A stretch of DNA of 64,000 bases from a virus. Within the stretch, counting starts at the first letter, position 1. Each line of letters begins with the position of its first letter. The position numbers were made by a program, and so were the translations under genes. Below the pieces are notes generated by a model. It searched no databases and was not told the origin of the DNA. It was given only the letters and a program-made list of their open reading frames with translations. Below are positions 36,480-43,727 of the stretch, one piece after another. The stretch is taken from positions 47,926-111,925 of the IMG/VR virus record IMGVR_UViG_3300023237_000006; one strand, given 5' to 3'.

Positions 36480-37316
36480 ATGTCCACAATTGACCACAAA
36501 GATATAGCTTCAATTTACTCCCAAATGGGTGCCAACTTTATTAATGAAAAGGTTGAGGATCAATCCTTACCTGATGATACAAAGTCAACATCTAAGAGTA
36601 AAAAGGTTAAAGGTAATGCCGGTATTGGTAATAAGGAAAAGTGCCCAACCAAGACTGACGGCTATAAAGCCCCAGAAGAAGCTGAAGATAAATATAATTC
36701 TAGTGCAAAAGTACATAAAGAATCTAAAACTAATAAAAAGGTTAAAAAAGATAAGAACTTTTCCAAAGAAGGCATAAATAGTTATATGAGCGGTAAAAGT
36801 TTATTTGATGAATTATATGAAGAAGTGATGTCCGATGATGAGGATATTTTAGGTATCGGCGGCGATGATGACGGTGAGGGCAATTTTGGAGACGAATTTG
36901 ATTCTGAAGCCGGTGAGGGAGAAGTTACCCTAACACTACCCAAAGAAGTAGCTGAGCAACTTTTTGATCTCTTAGCAGGTCAGTTAGACGACACTGGTGA
37001 AGAAGAGGATGATGGTGAGCTGGATCTTGACGGTGATGAGATGGATGAAGATGATCAGTTTTCATTCGGAGAAGGTGTCGATTCAGAGACCATCCCAGAA
37101 CCATCGAAAGATTCTGACAAATCACGACAGGTGGTTGCGCACAAAGACCTTGTAGCCTCTGGCGATGGTAAACAAACTACTACTACTAAGGTTGGCGATG
37201 ATGGTGATCATGGTCATGCTATTGTAAACGGTAAGCATAAAAATTCTGATAAAGCTCGTCACCGAGTTCGTGCGAAGCGGGGAGTAACTCCAGGTAGTCA
37301 AGCATTTAGTAAATAA
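36480..37316 (+). CDS. Probable prohead core (scaffold) protein
   Basis: 278 residues of extreme charge. Residues 1-110 are basic (KSKKVKGNAG, KTNKKVKKDKN); 112-205 very acidic with DDEDILGIGGDDDGEG and a helix VTLTLPKEVAEQLFDLLAGQ; the C-terminus basic again. The joint SLFDELYEEVM contains L-Y-E, a match to the (I/L)-x-E consensus of gp21-type prohead proteases. Such acidic, protease-cut proteins form or fill the T4-like prohead core. Late promoter 5 nt upstream, terminator just downstream. Assignment by composition and motif. Confidence 0.55.
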   Translation: MSTIDHKDIASIYSQMGANFINEKVEDQSLPDDTKSTSKSKKVKGNAGIGNKEKCPTKTDGYKAPEEAEDKYNSSAKVHKESKTNKKVKKDKNFSKEGINSYMSGKSLFDELYEEVMSDDEDILGIGGDDDGEGNFGDEFDSEAGEGEVTLTLPKEVAEQLFDLLAGQLDDTGEEEDDGELDLDGDEMDEDDQFSFGEGVDSETIPEPSKDSDKSRQVVAHKDLVASGDGKQTTTTKVGDDGDHGHAIVNGKHKNSDKARHRVRAKRGVTPGSQAFSK

Positions 37317-37333
37317 TTAACCTCTAGTATATA

Positions 37334-37370
37334 AAAAGCCGCTATCTTTTAAATAGGGAGCGGCTTTTTT
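37334..37370 (+). terminator. Intrinsic terminator
   Basis: Stem AAAAAGCCGCT / AGCGGCTTTTTT with a 15-nt AT-rich loop that can pair further (CTAT/ATAG), followed by the T-run; ends transcription of the preceding late gene. Confidence 0.85.
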
Positions 37371-37381
37371 GTGTCTACTAA

Positions 37382-37987
37382 ATGAAAGAAAAGGTCTTTT
37401 TTATATCTCCACCGAAATCTGGAAGTAAATCTTACTCATGGGCTCTAAAAACTCTTGGGTGGAATTCAATTCATAATTATATAGAGCTCCCGGTTAGAAC
37501 CGAATTAAGAGATTGGGAGTATTTTAGAAATTCGGAATATAATGCATTTTTTGATCTAGGGTGGATTCACTGGCGAGAGCTATTGAATGAATTTACCGAC
37601 TCTAAATTTATAGTATCCTACCGAGACCCTTTTGATTTAGCGTTTTCCACATTTAATCACAATCAAAGTCTCTTACACGCGGGTAAAAAAGTATCCCCTA
37701 TACTACAAAATGCCCCAAAATTTGATTATAGTGGCATTGCAACCGGCGCAAGGCTATTTTATACTGAGATTTTTGAGAGGATAATAAGCGGGGAGCTTTC
37801 TGATAGAGTATTAGTTACTAGACCCGAGATGGGTTGGGATCACCTGTGTAGATTTTTAGAAGTTGATGTACCAGATGTGCCATTTCCGCACTACCATGAT
37901 AAGACAAACATCTATAAGGTTATAACTACTGGCTGCGAGCCACCACCACAAGCGTTTCCGAATGTTATTATCGGAGATAAAACATAG
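37382..37987 (+). CDS. Sulfotransferase-like protein
   Basis: 201 residues. The 5'-phosphosulfate loop is PPKSGSKS (10-17), and the 3'-phosphate-binding segment is SKFIVSYRDPFDLAFSTF (74-91), the order and spacing of PAPS-dependent sulfotransferases. Further C-terminal family-like stretch: DVPDVPFPHYHD. It would move sulfate from PAPS to a sugar, lipid or peptide. The acceptor is unknown. Shorter than typical bacterial members (250-300). No promoter is evident; it starts right after a terminator T-run. The protein is followed by late neck genes. Confidence 0.75.
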   Translation: MKEKVFFISPPKSGSKSYSWALKTLGWNSIHNYIELPVRTELRDWEYFRNSEYNAFFDLGWIHWRELLNEFTDSKFIVSYRDPFDLAFSTFNHNQSLLHAGKKVSPILQNAPKFDYSGIATGARLFYTEIFERIISGELSDRVLVTRPEMGWDHLCRFLEVDVPDVPFPHYHDKTNIYKVITTGCEPPPQAFPNVIIGDKT

Positions 37988-37993
37988 ATTTTG

Positions 37994-38001
37994 CATAAAT
38001 A
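37994..38001 (+). promoter_or_regulatory. Late promoter (CATAAATA)
   Basis: Plus-strand late box inside the end of the sulfotransferase gene, 5-nt spacer ATGAT to the GTG at 38007. Confidence 0.65.
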
Positions 38002-38006
38002 ATGAT

Positions 38007-38366
38007 GTGAAAACATTTTTAGAATATTGGGGCTCAAAACTGTCAAATTCTCAACGTAAGCAGTGGCAATCTAAATCTAGCCCGTTTAAGACAGATGGTG
38101 ACTTTAGAGGTGATGGTGGTAGAATTACTTCTATAGATGCTATACCTGACAGCCGACAGCACGACGGCTCGCTGCACCCTAAGGTTGAAAAAATGAGATT
38201 AAATCAATCGACACAAGAGATTTTATCACCCGCTGATGTAAGCCGTATAGCAGATATGTATAATATATCTAATCTATCTCCAACATCGCCTAAGCAACTA
38301 TCCAACACTGGAATTATTATAACTTATAGTGCGCCACACAACGCATTTATCCTTAAAAGATCATGA
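38007..38366 (+). CDS. Hypothetical late protein (119 aa)
   Basis: 119 residues from GTG at 38007 (MKTFLEYWGSKLSNSQRKQW). I preferred this start over an upstream in-frame TTG/ATG because a late box sits exactly 5 nt before it. Helical N-terminus, polar middle, ends YSAPHNAFILKRS. The stop overlaps the neck-protein ATG (ATGA), so it is coupled to it and probably takes part in head completion. Family not recognised. Confidence 0.65.
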   Translation: MKTFLEYWGSKLSNSQRKQWQSKSSPFKTDGDFRGDGGRITSIDAIPDSRQHDGSLHPKVEKMRLNQSTQEILSPADVSRIADMYNISNLSPTSPKQLSNTGIIITYSAPHNAFILKRS

Positions 38367-39163
38367 GTATAGAAGATTGCGATAAATATTATACTCCTTC
38401 ATCTCTTGGAGGCTCTTGCTTTTATACCGGAGGTAATAATACATCAATTGAGTGTAAAACAAGGTTAACTGATAAGGACTGCAATAGTAATGATATTGAT
38501 ACAGTGTCTGAAATTGTAAGAGATGCGATTAATAGTACAGGTGTAGAGGTTCAGTACTATGTGAATACAACGACATTAACTGGAGCAGACCCTATATATG
38601 GCGAACAACCGGAAGCTGTATATCACCCACCTCGCCCTATGCTAATGTATATAGAGCTTGATGAAGACGCTATTCAGTTTTCTAAATTCGGTATAAGAGC
38701 TGATGATAACATTACCGCTTATGTTCATTTGAGCTCATATGCCGCTGCGTTTGATGGGGACTCAATATATACAGATAACGGTTGGTTTATCGAGCCAAAG
38801 TCGGATGATGTATTTGTACTTGAAGAGTATGGAGCAACTAGACCAGGAGATAGAACAGGTAAGCAATTTATAGTTACTGAGCGGATGGAGTCTGATATTT
38901 CATCTGGGATGAACGCCTTAGGCGGTCATTATGTATGGCGAATTCGAGCCAGGAGACTTGAATGGTCTTTTGAGCCAGGTCTCAGCGGAGAGGGCGGAGA
39001 TAATCAGATATTTAATAACAGCTTTTCTGGTAGATTGAGTGGAGGTGATCACCCTACCACTGACGATGATAGCCCATTAGGGGATATTGACCAATATAGT
39101 GGAGATAATATATTTGATATGGACGAGCATATGGATTCGGATGTATATGGGGATTACGGTTAA
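38363..39163 (+). CDS. 14: Neck protein, gp14-like
   Basis: 266 residues, close to T4 gp14 (256). The central part, MYIELDEDAIQFSKFGIRADDN followed by FIEPKSDDVFVLEEYG and YVWRIRARRLEWSFEPGL, has the order of the neck-protein core of T4-like phages; the C-terminal 50 residues are acidic and low-complexity. The neck closes the filled head and receives the tail. ATGA overlap with the upstream gene. Confidence 0.65.
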   Translation: MSIEDCDKYYTPSSLGGSCFYTGGNNTSIECKTRLTDKDCNSNDIDTVSEIVRDAINSTGVEVQYYVNTTTLTGADPIYGEQPEAVYHPPRPMLMYIELDEDAIQFSKFGIRADDNITAYVHLSSYAAAFDGDSIYTDNGWFIEPKSDDVFVLEEYGATRPGDRTGKQFIVTERMESDISSGMNALGGHYVWRIRARRLEWSFEPGLSGEGGDNQIFNNSFSGRLSGGDHPTTDDDSPLGDIDQYSGDNIFDMDEHMDSDVYGDYG

Positions 39164-39190
39164 TTATTTTTTAGCCTCTTGAAAATTAAT

Positions 39191-39206
39191 GGAAACCTGG
39201 TATAAT
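39191..39206 (+). promoter_or_regulatory. GGAAA-N5-TATAAT promoter
   Basis: Variant of the GGAAC element: GGAAA, CCTGG, TATAAT, then a leader of about 15 nt to the ATG at 39228. Confidence 0.6.
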
Positions 39207-39227
39207 AATAATATCAGATAATCGTTT

Positions 39228-39575
39228 ATGAAAAGAAAGAGAAATAAAGTATCAGAAGCTGCTGAGCAGCTTAAAGGAGTTGCTACGGCAATTAAGAATA
39301 TTGAAAGTACTGCTGAACATATTAAGGTTAAAGATACTACATTAGCTAGTAAACTACCTACAATTAATCAAGCTCTCGTTAATCGTATTATTAAAAGGGC
39401 TGAGCGGGGATCTTTTGGTCTCAGGCGACAATCCAAGCCTGCTGATATTACTCAATTTGCTCAAATGAGTATTGAAACACTCTCCATGTGCTTAGTTGGA
39501 GCGTTTCATGATAAATATGATCTCATTGCTATTATGACAGCGGCGATTGAAGAGATGACAATAGTTAATAATTAG
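39228..39575 (+). CDS. Hypothetical protein (115 aa)
   Basis: 115 residues, basic N-terminus (MKRKRNKVSEAAEQLKGVA), helical throughout, with hydrophobic C-terminal helix (LSMCLVGAFHDKYDLIAIM). No recognised motif. It begins the accessory block transcribed from the promoter at 39.19 kb, and its stop abuts the next ATG. Confidence 0.65.
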   Translation: MKRKRNKVSEAAEQLKGVATAIKNIESTAEHIKVKDTTLASKLPTINQALVNRIIKRAERGSFGLRRQSKPADITQFAQMSIETLSMCLVGAFHDKYDLIAIMTAAIEEMTIVNN

Positions 39576-39788
39576 ATGAATACACTATTAATTACAAATC
39601 CGCTTCACCCTTATGCAGATAAGCAGTCAATCTCGTCCGTTTTACGGGATTTAGCGACAGAGGACTATTGCGATGGTACTCCATATGTTCAAATGATTGA
39701 AGCTGCTGATTATATCGACACTCTTGAAAAGCAACTGTTAGTGAAGTCGTTCGATTACTCAGAAAACTTCAAGTTTTCCAAAAACTAA
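39576..39788 (+). CDS. Small hypothetical protein (70 aa)
   Basis: 70 residues. The segment SVLRDLATEDYCDGTPYVQMIEAADYIDTLEKQ is typical of a small phage protein family that ends in a 'A..I..LE..' helix. Its start follows the stop of the upstream gene without a gap. Function unknown. Confidence 0.6.
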   Translation: MNTLLITNPLHPYADKQSISSVLRDLATEDYCDGTPYVQMIEAADYIDTLEKQLLVKSFDYSENFKFSKN

Positions 39789-39809
39789 TATTGCATATAT
39801 TTTACTGCT

Positions 39810-39817
39810 ATTAAATT
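39810..39817 (+). promoter_or_regulatory. Possible late promoter (ATTAAATT)
   Basis: One mismatch to the late box, 5-nt spacer to the ATG at 39823. Confidence 0.45.
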
Positions 39818-39822
39818 TTAAA

Positions 39823-40536
39823 ATGCCAGACATAAAATCTCCAATTACATTTGAAGAATCAGCTCATGTGTATACATCTAATATCGATGGTTCTGAGCTT
39901 ATCTCTGCAACTACATTATTAGAAGAATATAAGCCAAAATTTGATTCAGAATATCACGCCGCTAGAGTTGCAAAGAGGGAAGGTGTATCTGTAGATGTAG
40001 TTTTAGCAAGCTGGAATAAACTAAAGGATGATGCGTGTGAATTCGGTAGCGATGTACACGTTGCATGTGAAGAGTTCTTACTCACAGGCGTAAAGAGGTC
40101 GGAATATCTTAATTTAATTGATTCCTTCGATAGGGTTTCAAAGCCATTAATATCTCATGGGAAGACCATTTATGCAGAAAAGCTTATGTGGGATCTAGAT
40201 CTAAGAATTGCTGGTACTGCAGATATTGTCGTAGAGAATAAAGATACCTTTGTTGTCGGAGATTTTAAAACAAATAAACGATTCCGATTTAAATCAAAGT
40301 ACAAAGAATACTACCTAGACCCCATTTCTCACCTAGCTGTATGTGAGTTTAATTCTTATGCTTTACAGATGTCGTTATATGCATTTTTATATGAGAAAAT
40401 GACTAATAAAAAGTGCGCAGCACTAACAGTATATTACAAGCAAGGTCAACAGTTTCTACCTATTAATTGTAACTATCTAAAACACGAGATAGAGGCTATG
40501 GTAGATAGCTATACAAAAAAAGGAACTAAGATATAA
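39823..40536 (+). CDS. PD-(D/E)XK superfamily nuclease (RecB/Cas4-like)
   Basis: 237 residues. His in GSDVHVACEEF (H79), Glu in YAEKLMWD (E119), Asp in AGTADIVVEN (D134), catalytic VVGDFKTNK (D147...K149), and a QxxxY helix YALQMSLYAFLYE: the complete RecB-type order. The nuclease would need Mg2+ and act as an exonuclease in phage recombination, replication or host-DNA degradation. Upstream box is late-like, so timing is uncertain. Confidence 0.85.
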   Translation: MPDIKSPITFEESAHVYTSNIDGSELISATTLLEEYKPKFDSEYHAARVAKREGVSVDVVLASWNKLKDDACEFGSDVHVACEEFLLTGVKRSEYLNLIDSFDRVSKPLISHGKTIYAEKLMWDLDLRIAGTADIVVENKDTFVVGDFKTNKRFRFKSKYKEYYLDPISHLAVCEFNSYALQMSLYAFLYEKMTNKKCAALTVYYKQGQQFLPINCNYLKHEIEAMVDSYTKKGTKI

Positions 40537-40570
40537 TTTAATTACAATGAAAACAAACCTATAATTATAA

Positions 40571-40975
40571 ATGGAAAATTTATTACAAGAAATCAATCAG
40601 TTGTTCGGAAAATCGAAAGTGGTAGCACTATTTGAATTAATAGATGATGTACAGCAGAGTAAGTCTTCGTCGATATCTCTTTATCTGCTACGAGTATTAT
40701 CACCTGCAAATGCAAGTATATATAAAAAAATTCTTGAATATATATGTACGAGAATAGCTGAAGAGATATCAAAAGTAGAAATTAAATCTAATGCTTTCGA
40801 GCTTAAGCTGGTAGCTAGTAATATTCTTGCTGAATCTGGCTATAATGGATTAAAAGAAATAATCGAAAATTTAGATATTGTATCCGACCGATTGGCTACC
40901 AATGGCCCGCCCGATTTTGAAGATGTATTTTTATTTATGTTTCCTAATGAAGATGATTATTGGAGCGGTAATTAA
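40571..40975 (+). CDS. Hypothetical protein (134 aa)
   Basis: 134 residues, acidic, helical (ENLLQEINQLFGKSKVVALF...; ends FPNEDDYWSGN). TATAAT lies just upstream with a 5-nt gap to the ATG, preceded by an imperfect GGAAC-like AAAAC. No known domain. Next gene starts 3 nt after its stop. Confidence 0.6.
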   Translation: MENLLQEINQLFGKSKVVALFELIDDVQQSKSSSISLYLLRVLSPANASIYKKILEYICTRIAEEISKVEIKSNAFELKLVASNILAESGYNGLKEIIENLDIVSDRLATNGPPDFEDVFLFMFPNEDDYWSGN

Positions 40976-40978
40976 TAT

Positions 40979-41176
40979 ATGACTACCCTATCAGTAGAAT
41001 TAGCGAAAGTCTTATTTGAGTATACAAAAACACTAAATAAGGACCACCAATTAGAGCTAATTAACTTTCTTAGCGGTGATACTATAGATATCCCCGATAT
41101 TATTAATATTTTAAAAGCTATTGAGGAGATGCAAATAGCTACCCCATCTAATATAATACAATTTAATCTAAACTAA
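40979..41176 (+). CDS. Small hypothetical protein (65 aa)
   Basis: 65 residues (MTTLSVELAKVLFEYTKTL...). Its end, DIINILKAIEEMQIATPSNI, and helical pattern are similar in style to the preceding protein's, but no family is recognised. Likely cotranscribed with it. Confidence 0.55.
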   Translation: MTTLSVELAKVLFEYTKTLNKDHQLELINFLSGDTIDIPDIINILKAIEEMQIATPSNIIQFNLN

Positions 41177-41226
41177 TATAAGTGAATTTTTATATTATAC
41201 ATAAAGGTATTATTCTATAACCCCCT

Positions 41227-41412
41227 ATGATTGATTTTATTAATCTTCAATATGTTACTATATCAGGTGAAAATGTTTTTTTATACAATGATAAGCCTTA
41301 CACAAAAATAAAAACTATCACTGCAATACTAGTTGCAGATGGGCTTACTGATACTCAAGCAATTAAACAAATTCAAAAAACAAAAAAGCAATTCATCAAG
41401 TTTGGAACTTGA
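41227..41412 (+). CDS. Small hypothetical protein (61 aa)
   Basis: 61 residues with a short beta part (YVTISGENVFLYNDKPYTKIK) and a helical, lysine-rich end. The ATG is preceded by CCCCCT, no clear ribosome-binding site. The promoter of the next gene starts inside its 3' end. Confidence 0.55.
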   Translation: MIDFINLQYVTISGENVFLYNDKPYTKIKTITAILVADGLTDTQAIKQIQKTKKQFIKFGT

Positions 41413-41419
41413 TTACAAT
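41404..41419 (+). promoter_or_regulatory. GGAAC-N5-TACAAT promoter
   Basis: GGAAC, TTGAT, TACAAT, 7 nt, then the ATG at 41427. Confidence 0.65.
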
Positions 41420-41426
41420 ATAATAT

Positions 41427-41741
41427 ATGAATAACGAGGGTTTAGAAATTTATAAAAATCTTATAGATAAATATTACGATATCATTTTTGAGTCGGACAC
41501 GGATTCAGAAAAGGTAGATGATGTTATCGAGAGTTTAAATATTTGGTTCTGTAAAAGTGTAAATGAGGGTCATGATTGGGTTTTAGACTAATGTGGCTTT
41601 TGGCAGCATACATATTGTATACGGTGTATGCAATCTTATAAATACCCCACATTAGCTGGTATTAAATGCTCAACCCTAGTTGATAATATGGGAGATATGA
41701 CTGAAGAAGAATACCTATCTAACCTTAAGTCTGGAGGATAA
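41427..41741 (+). pseudogene. Zinc-finger-like phage protein interrupted by an in-frame TAA
   Basis: From ATG 41427 the frame reads 54 residues ending NEGHDWVLD, then TAA at 41589-41591. The same frame continues without further stop as CGFWQHTYCIRCMQSYKY...SNLKSGG to 41741. The run H-D-W-V-L-D-[stop]-C-G-F-W-Q-H-x-Y-C-x-x-C looks like one continuous zinc-binding motif; a single CAA (Gln) to TAA change explains it. Possibilities: nonsense mutation, stop readthrough, or sequence error. Alternative short frames (ATG 41591, 16 residues; ATG 41628, 37 residues) may be reinitiation products. Confidence 0.6.
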
Positions 41742-41746
41742 TACAA

Positions 41747-41992
41747 ATGGAAAACAAAGATATATTAACAATCGCGACTAGAGATATAAAAAAAAGATAC
41801 CCAGGTATTCATAAATTTGAGTGCCAAGATGTCGAGGATGGTATAACATGTGGATATGAATGGGAAACCCCGACTAGAGATTACATGTCCCCTAGCGGGG
41901 ACTGCTGCCCGGTTTGCTTTTCTGAGAATGTATCTAAGGAGTCCTGGAGAGACGATACACTAAAAGTAGATCTCTTTGGAAATTTAATTTAA
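41747..41992 (+). CDS. Zinc-ribbon protein (81 aa)
   Basis: 81 residues with Cys pairs FECQDVEDGITCGYEW and GDCCPVCFSENV, a possible zinc ribbon, in an acidic frame. A good ribosome-binding site GGAGG lies 9 nt upstream, at the end of the previous frame. Likely a nucleic-acid or protein adaptor; function unknown. Confidence 0.65.
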   Translation: MENKDILTIATRDIKKRYPGIHKFECQDVEDGITCGYEWETPTRDYMSPSGDCCPVCFSENVSKESWRDDTLKVDLFGNLI

Positions 41993-41998
41993 TACACG

Positions 41999-42355
41999 AT
42001 GATTATACAGCTATTAAGTGATTTTTATACTCCGTATATATTCTATATAGGCACCGTATGTATGTTCATTCCAGGGATACTGATGCCTTTAAAATATTTT
42101 ATAAGGCTCTCAATCCGTTATATTAAAGATGACAATAGTAGCAGACTGACAATAACTATATTTGAGTGCCCAATTTTATATCTTTACCCGTGGGATTCAA
42201 ATGACCCACTTTCAGCGTTCATGATAAATAGTGCAGCGTGCTTAGTTATAGCAGCTATATGGCCATTGCTTATTATATGGGGCGCTATATATGGGATATT
42301 AAGATTTATAAGATATATGTATAGAATATTAAATAAAGTAAAATTACAAAAATAA
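41999..42355 (+). CDS. Multi-pass membrane protein (118 aa)
   Basis: 118 residues with hydrophobic segments at about 13-35 (YIFYIGTVCMFIPGILMPL), 50-65 and 75-105 (MINSAACLVIAAIWPLLIIWG). Probably two or three membrane passes. Begins 6 nt after the zinc-ribbon gene. Could alter the host membrane or serve in lysis; not determined. Confidence 0.65.
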   Translation: MIIQLLSDFYTPYIFYIGTVCMFIPGILMPLKYFIRLSIRYIKDDNSSRLTITIFECPILYLYPWDSNDPLSAFMINSAACLVIAAIWPLLIIWGAIYGILRFIRYMYRILNKVKLQK

Positions 42356-42362
42356 TTATATA

Positions 42363-42779
42363 ATGAGAACATACCAATATAAAGAGCTAGATAAGATAGT
42401 AAAAGCTCATATGATACAAGTAGCTAACAATTTAGATACTAAAAATGAGGCTATTGCCGCCGCGAAGCTGCTCCTCAATAAAATAAATTATGTGCGAAGA
42501 GCCATTCCATTTGATATTCCCACTAGAATTGACGATACGGTCAAAATATCATCATATGTAATAATACCAGCTGATATAAAAAACCATAGACCAAATAAAG
42601 ATAATGATATTAGGTGGAATATTTGCTACCCTGACAAATTAAAAGATGTTACACCTCCCCGACAGACTCACCTTATTAAAAGTATATACAGTTCGTCGGA
42701 TGCAGATGTTATAAAATTTATATTGAAACATGTAGCTGTCTCATCTCTTGACAGAGATATAAATTATTCAAAAGAGTAA
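42363..42779 (+). CDS. Hypothetical protein (138 aa)
   Basis: 138 residues, basic/neutral, with an N-terminal helix (MRTYQYKELDKIVKAHMIQ) and a beta-like middle. The upstream sequence AATAATTATATA leads directly to the ATG and may be a promoter. No known domain. Confidence 0.6.
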   Translation: MRTYQYKELDKIVKAHMIQVANNLDTKNEAIAAAKLLLNKINYVRRAIPFDIPTRIDDTVKISSYVIIPADIKNHRPNKDNDIRWNICYPDKLKDVTPPRQTHLIKSIYSSSDADVIKFILKHVAVSSLDRDINYSKE

Positions 42780-42799
42780 ACCTCTCCGATAGCATCTAA

Positions 42800-42807
42800 T
42801 ATAAATA
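42800..42807 (+). promoter_or_regulatory. Late promoter (TATAAATA)
   Basis: Perfect late consensus with 5-nt spacer ATCAA to the ATG at 42813. Confidence 0.75.
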
Positions 42808-42812
42808 ATCAA

Positions 42813-43046
42813 ATGGAAAACAATACAATATATAATATCAAAAAAAACATTAACAAGCTTAGGTTTTTATTATTATTAACTCTACCTCTATCCCCTTGCA
42901 TAGTAAGCTGCGTTCATAATAATAATACTATGGACGATTGGACAGAAGTTACTCGTCGTGCTGATGTAGAAATGGAGTCTCATAGAAATAGATATAACGG
43001 AGCAGATCCAAATATATATATAGTTGTCCCAGTTCACAGATTTTGA
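42813..43046 (+). CDS. Small lipoprotein, outer-spanin-like
   Basis: 77 residues. A basic N-terminus is followed by the hydrophobic LRFLLLLTLPLSPCIVSC, in which IVSC is a lipobox, so Cys33 would be lipidated and the mature part about 45 residues long and polar. Small late phage lipoproteins of this size are often outer-membrane spanin subunits, and the perfect late promoter fits a lysis role. No matching inner-membrane spanin is obvious next to it. Confidence 0.6.
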   Translation: MENNTIYNIKKNINKLRFLLLLTLPLSPCIVSCVHNNNTMDDWTEVTRRADVEMESHRNRYNGADPNIYIVVPVHRF

Positions 43047-43266
43047 GAATATAAAAAATAAAAAAAAATCTAATAATACCTCCCCGTGCTCCTGTAATAT
43101 AGATTATAATTACCCATTATTAATTTATGTTAATGGCGTTCATGGCTGGAAGCGAGTAGATGCTATTAATAATTTTACGGATGCTATAAACATAGCGTCG
43201 GCCTATTGCTGGTATAATGGTGAAGATAATGTTAGAATAACAGATAGTAGAGGTATAGAGTTATGA
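43024..43266 (+). CDS. Hypothetical protein (up to 80 aa)
   Basis: The frame begins at a TTG inside the end of the lipoprotein gene (overlap 23 nt) and encodes MSQFTDFENIKNKKKSNN... then PLLIYVNGVHGWKRVDAINNF, a likely small alpha/beta fold. No ATG is available, so the TTG start is uncertain. Its stop overlaps the next ATG (ATGA). Confidence 0.5.
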   Translation: MSQFTDFENIKNKKKSNNTSPCSCNIDYNYPLLIYVNGVHGWKRVDAINNFTDAINIASAYCWYNGEDNVRITDSRGIEL

Positions 43267-43718
43267 GTAATAGAAAAATGAAATCAAGTTTTGCGGACCT
43301 TTCAGCTGCAATAGTTAAAACTTTTTGTGTGGGAGGCGGTTTATATAAATTTCAACTAAATCAAAGCGAAGAACATTTAGCTCAGGTGACTCAAAATCAT
43401 AAAGAGTTGAGAGCAATGTGCCCTCACCCTAGAGACTCAATAATTGTAGAGGCTGACTTATACTCTTGCGCTGATGGGTATGGGGGTAGAAATTACTTTG
43501 ACAGTGGGTTTATTGTATCATGCACCTTATGTGTTAGTAAAATCGGTAAGTTAGGATTTAATATTGCAACCGGTGAGCCGGAGGGCGATGAAGATATTGT
43601 AGAGATTTTCAATATATGTGAAATAGTTGAAGCTGATAACCGCCGACGTCTTCATAAAGATAATGTCCGTCGAGATGATTTGGCAGAGCTTGATAGACTT
43701 AAGCAAAAATATGAATAA
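43263..43718 (+). CDS. Hypothetical protein with Cys/His zinc-like residues (151 aa)
   Basis: 151 residues. AMCPHPRDSIIVEADLYSC followed by GFIVSCTLCVSKIG gives Cys-x-His and CxxC groups that could bind zinc; this pattern of a CPHP turn and a downstream CTLC recurs in small phage proteins of unknown function. The C-terminus is charged and helical. ATGA overlap with the preceding gene. Confidence 0.65.
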   Translation: MSNRKMKSSFADLSAAIVKTFCVGGGLYKFQLNQSEEHLAQVTQNHKELRAMCPHPRDSIIVEADLYSCADGYGGRNYFDSGFIVSCTLCVSKIGKLGFNIATGEPEGDEDIVEIFNICEIVEADNRRRLHKDNVRRDDLAELDRLKQKYE

Positions 43719-43721
43719 ATA
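43714..43721 (+). promoter_or_regulatory. Late promoter (AATAAATA)
   Basis: Late box at the end of the preceding gene with 6-nt spacer TAATAT to the ATG at 43728. Confidence 0.7.
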
Positions 43722-43727
43722 TAATAT

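Noticed and set aside
41589-41591. Genome-wide TAA reassignment to glutamine
   Set aside because: Many genes end properly at TAA with the next start adjacent, so TAA is a normal stop in this genome.
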